Positions 33,233 through 35,761 of a stretch of DNA of 35,761 nucleotides are shown piece by piece. The stretch comes from a bacterium (GTDB lineage Bacteria; Planctomycetota; Planctomycetia; Planctomycetales; Planctomycetaceae). The translations under genes and the position numbers were made by a program. How positions within the stretch are numbered: the first letter of the stretch is position 1; each line of letters opens with the position of its first letter. The stretch spans positions 1 to 35,761 of the forward strand of contig WGMU01000084.1 of NCBI GenBank assembly GCA_016124895.1, read 5' to 3'. The notes under the pieces are model-generated. The model saw only the letters and a program-made list of their open reading frames with translations, was not told the DNA's origin and ran no database searches.

Positions 33233-33433
33233 TCATTCCGGCGATCCACCTTCGGCCGCAGCGGCCTGAGTCCTCGCCGCAATCGCTCGATAGACTTCCT
33301 CGCGATGCACCGGAACGTCTTTCGGGGCCTCGATTCCAATCCGAACCTTGTCGCCACGCACCTCAACTACCGTGATGACAATCGATTCACCGATCCGGAT
33401 GCGTTCGTTTTTTCTCCGAGTAAGCACGAGCAT
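33233..33433 (-). CDS. csrA: Carbon storage regulator CsrA
   Basis: A 66-residue RNA-binding protein that represses translation by covering GGA motifs in mRNA leaders. The N-terminus [15 protein letters not shown] and the core [20 protein letters not shown], with the RNA-contacting VHREEVY segment, are typical. GGGAGGT stands 5 bases before the ATG. Length is normal (60-70). It lies about 100 bases upstream of tRNA-Glu on the same strand and divergent from tilS; in many bacteria csrA sits near flagellar or tRNA genes, but no flagellar gene is near it here. Confidence 0.95.
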   Translation of the reverse strand: MLVLTRRKNERIRIGESIVITVVEVRGDKVRIGIEAPKDVPVHREEVYRAIAARTQAAAAEGGSPE

Positions 33434-33649
33434 GGGAACCTCCCCGCGGCGTCAGCATGGTTCGATCGACGTGAACATTGTCTCTTTGCGTGAAACACTC
33501 TGACAATTCGACGTCCGAACCGGTTGTCACCAGCACGACTGCGTCCCAGGCTACTGCCACCTGATGGCCTGGTCAACCCGCAGAACCCGCACAGATGGAC
33601 TCGCGTGAGCGGATTGCGATCAGCCGCCTTTTCGAGGTCCCGCCGACAG

Positions 33650-34717
33650 ATGATGGCTCAATTGCGGACTCATTCTGACTTCCTCAGCCGACTGGAATCC
33701 GATTTGCGCGCACGGGAAATCGGCGGCGGGCGAATTCTGGTCGCCGTGTCGGGCGGCGCGGACAGCGTCGCTCTGCTGCGCGGGCTGCACGCACTGACCG
33801 ACACGCTGCGTCTGAACTGCGTCGTCGCGCACGTCAATCATTGTCTGCGAGACGCGGACTCAGACCGCGATGCCGAATGGGTCACGGAACTCGCAGAACG
33901 ACTCGGCATCGAGTGCCACATCCGATCGGCGGATCTTTCAGCAGCCGCTCGCAACGGCCAGTCGCTCGAAGAAGCCGCCCGCAGCGCGCGATATTCTCTG
34001 CTGACGGAACTCGCCGTCGAGACTCACTGCGCGGCCGTCGCCGTTGCTCACACCGCCGATGATCAGACCGAAACGATTCTGCATCACCTGATTCGAGGCA
34101 CTGGTCTCGCCGGTCTGGCCGGAATGCCGCACGCGCGCCCGCTGCAGAGCGCTATCGAACTGATCCGTCCTCTGTTGAGCATCCGACGGGAGCAGATCGA
34201 ACAGTGGCTGAGCGAAATCGGGCAGGACTTCCGCATCGACGCGTCAAATCTGGATCGCGGATTTACTCGAAACCGGATTCGCCACGACCTGCTGCCGCTA
34301 CTGGAAGAACAGTTCAATCCCGCGTTTCGTCAGGTACTTGCGTCACTGTCCGAGCAGGCTGTCGAGGCGGCTGCCTTTGTGCGGCGACGGGCCGAGGAAC
34401 TCGCCGACCGAGCGTTGCAGTCGGCGACTTCCGAAACCTTACGGATCGACTGCTCGCTGCTGCAGCCGGGGGAACCAGTTCTGATCCGAGAAACGCTCCG
34501 CACAATCTGGAGTCGCGCTGGCTGGCCGCTCAAACGCATGGGATTTCGCGAGTGGCAGCGGCTCTCCGAACTCGTCGTTGACGGCCCGGCAGTCAACCTC
34601 GCCGGACAGATCGACGCCCGCCGTCGCGGGACGCTGCTGATTCTGACTCGGCCAATACCCGTGACGGTCCATCCAACCGCGCCACCGAATTCGTTCGACG
34701 GTAAGAAACCTCAATGA
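33650..34717 (+). CDS. tilS: tRNA(Ile)-lysidine synthase
   Basis: A 355-residue enzyme that converts the wobble C34 of tRNA-Ile2 (CAU anticodon) to lysidine, changing its reading from AUG to AUA. The PP-loop ATP pyrophosphatase motif is VAVSGGADS at about 30-38. Other blocks are VVAHVNHCLRDADSDRDAEW, AVAHTADDQTETIL and the RNRIRHDLLPLL segment. It has about 80 fewer residues than E. coli TilS, mainly at the C-terminus. Two ATGs stand at 33650 and 33653; the first is used. The frame is open 42 codons further upstream without homology. It overlaps the cupin gene by ATGA. Confidence 0.93.
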   Translation: MMAQLRTHSDFLSRLESDLRAREIGGGRILVAVSGGADSVALLRGLHALTDTLRLNCVVAHVNHCLRDADSDRDAEWVTELAERLGIECHIRSADLSAAARNGQSLEEAARSARYSLLTELAVETHCAAVAVAHTADDQTETILHHLIRGTGLAGLAGMPHARPLQSAIELIRPLLSIRREQIEQWLSEIGQDFRIDASNLDRGFTRNRIRHDLLPLLEEQFNPAFRQVLASLSEQAVEAAAFVRRRAEELADRALQSATSETLRIDCSLLQPGEPVLIRETLRTIWSRAGWPLKRMGFREWQRLSELVVDGPAVNLAGQIDARRRGTLLILTRPIPVTVHPTAPPNSFDGKKPQ

Positions 34718-35091
34718 GTGACCAGCCCATCGATATCCGCAACCTGTTCGCTGCCATCGATCGAGATCGTTCTGACGAGCTGTTCGAGATGCTGCTGCAG
34801 ACGCCGGGTGTCCGACTGGAACGAATCGTCTCGACCGGCCAGGCGACTCCACCTGGCAAGTGGTACGACCAGGAGGGCGACGAATGGGTTGCTCTGCTGA
34901 GCGGCGCTGCTCGGCTGCGGTTCGAGTCTTCCGACAGCGAACACGAGCTGCAGCCCGGTGACTACCTGCTCATCCCCGCCCACTGCCGCCACCGCGTCGA
35001 GTGGACCAGCGCGGACGAACCGACTGTCTGGCTCGCCCTGCATATCACGTCGCAGGCGACGGTTTCACTCGCCAGCGAGGATCCCCAATGA
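34714..35091 (+). CDS. Cupin-domain protein
   Basis: A 125-residue single-cupin protein. Cupin motif 1 is G(X)5-type in GEWVALLSG-like sequence (DEWVALLSGAARLRF), and motif 2 is LQPGDYLLIPAHCRHRVEW, with H residues that can bind a metal. The specific reaction is unknown; small cupins are often dioxygenases, isomerases or sensors. The start overlaps the tilS stop (ATGA), so it is translated with tilS. Its last 27 bases overlap the end of thyX on the other strand, so the two transcripts collide. Confidence 0.82.
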   Translation: MSDQPIDIRNLFAAIDRDRSDELFEMLLQTPGVRLERIVSTGQATPPGKWYDQEGDEWVALLSGAARLRFESSDSEHELQPGDYLLIPAHCRHRVEWTSADEPTVWLALHITSQATVSLASEDPQ

Positions 35092-35761
35092 ACGCAGCTT
35101 GCCGGCGCACTCGTCACGTTCGCGGCTGCGTTTCAGATCGCGCCAGGATTCGTCCTGCACTTCGAGGAACAGCTCTTCGCTGTACGGTGGCGCGAGGCCG
35201 CGTGTGGACGCGGTGGTCAACAGACGCTGAATGACGCCGCGATCCAGCCGGCTGAGGAACTGCCCTTCGCGACGGTAATCCACGAACGCTTCCCATACGA
35301 GCGGAAACAGTGGTTTCACGATCCGCTCACCGATCGTTGTTGCGTAATCGCGAATCTCGAGTTGAGCGTGCGAGTCCATTCGCAGCGCGAGGAAGTGCAG
35401 CAGGTTGTGCAGATCGATCTTCCAGTACGCCTCGGTATAAGTCGCCAGCGGCAGGTCCTTACGTGCCTGCTCGCGAGCGACTCCCTGCTCGATCCGCTGC
35501 TCGTACAGCTTTCGTGCCGAGTCCTGAAACTCGCGTTCCGATTCAGTCAACTCAGCACCGAGCGCTTCGTCGAGGAAACCTTCGCTGCCCTGCCGGTTCG
35601 ATTCCGACTGGGTTCGCCACTGGTCCGGCGGAGTCGTCTGGGCCGCATCAATCGCCAGCGAGTACCGCGTGCTGTACTCGTTGACGTTGGCAGTCCGGTG
35701 CCGAATCCACTGTCGCCAGCAGTCCATCGGCACGCGGACCAGCAGTTTGATCTCAGCCATC
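35065..35761 (-). CDS. thyX: Flavin-dependent thymidylate synthase (ThyX), 5' end outside window
   Basis: About 231 residues are visible. The signature RHRTANVNEYSTRYS at about 21-35 is the ThyX motif (RHRxxSxNExSxRY), with alanine in place of the usual first serine. It makes dTMP from dUMP using FAD, NADPH and methylene-tetrahydrofolate. Downstream, ARKDLPLATYTEAYWKIDLH and LLHFLALRMDSHAQLEIRDY match the dUMP/FAD-binding helices. The frame is open at the window edge and the ATG at 35758-35760 may be internal, so the start is not known. The C-terminal 90 residues extend beyond the usual core. The last 27 bases overlap the cupin gene. Confidence 0.9.
   Translation of the reverse strand, partial: MAEIKLLVRVPMDCWRQWIRHRTANVNEYSTRYSLAIDAAQTTPPDQWRTQSESNRQGSEGFLDEALGAELTESEREFQDSARKLYEQRIEQGVAREQARKDLPLATYTEAYWKIDLHNLLHFLALRMDSHAQLEIRDYATTIGERIVKPLFPLVWEAFVDYRREGQFLSRLDRGVIQRLLTTASTRGLAPPYSEELFLEVQDESWRDLKRSRERDECAGKLRSLGILAGE

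Noticed and set aside
1-35761. CRISPR array, integrase or phage genes
   Set aside because: No regularly spaced direct repeats, cas genes, integrases or structural phage genes were seen; the only mobile signals are the insertion-sequence remnants and palindromes.

Overview
The window looks like a piece of a planctomycete chromosome (phylum Planctomycetota, probably a Gimesia/Rubinisphaera/Fuerstiella-like member of the Planctomycetaceae). The main evidence is a secreted PSCyt1-DUF1549-DUF1553 protein close to a Tat-exported DUF1501 protein. A DUF4159 protein, a DUF5672 protein, a tiny planctomycete-type lipoprotein and histidine genes scattered outside any his operon support the same placement. 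The DNA is G+C rich, so long antisense shadow ORFs are common and were left out. The assignment rests on protein-family recognition only; there is no rRNA gene in the window.

Layout. 1-3019 (+): 3' part of a sensor histidine kinase, a membrane-anchored SGNH-hydrolase-like protein and a nitroreductase. 3176-7825 (-): a GGQ release-factor-like protein behind an NtrC-family response regulator, then recA and a secreted serine beta-lactamase-fold hydrolase. 8058-13357 (+): the large PSCyt1/DUF1549/DUF1553 protein, a small four-helix membrane protein and the DUF1501 protein. 13654-16137 (-): a Tat-exported YbjN/CesT-like protein, a NUDIX-like protein, a conserved unknown and hisB. 16501-19936 (+): a prenyltransferase-like/double-DUF4159 protein and a small membrane protein. 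About 19959-22690: a graveyard of insertion sequences, with relics of IS3, IS66 and IS91 types and a still-open IS21-type istB. 23166-24380 (+): DUF5672 protein and a small lipoprotein. 24666-25175 (-): CBS-pair protein. 25434-29451 (+): hisA, a small helical protein and a UvrA-type ATPase. 29600-33433 (-): AI-2E-family permease, two small unknowns, a methyltransferase, tRNA-Glu and csrA. 33650-35761: tilS and a cupin (+) converging on thyX (-), which runs off the window.

The most notable points are these. (1) The UvrA-family ATPase lacks the roughly 100-residue insertion domain and is translationally coupled to a small helical protein. (2) A palindromic element resembling the window's intergenic GTGCCACTG repeats sits in frame in the linker between its two ATPase halves. 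(3) Several different long intergenic palindromes lie between genes. (4) The NtrC-type regulator has no recognisable GAFTGA loop and so may not work through sigma-54. (5) A T-TTT-TTC slippery heptamer lies exactly where the IS91-type transposase changes frame. No CRISPR array or obvious defence island is present. Apart from the UvrA locus I see no strong candidate for a new multi-gene system.
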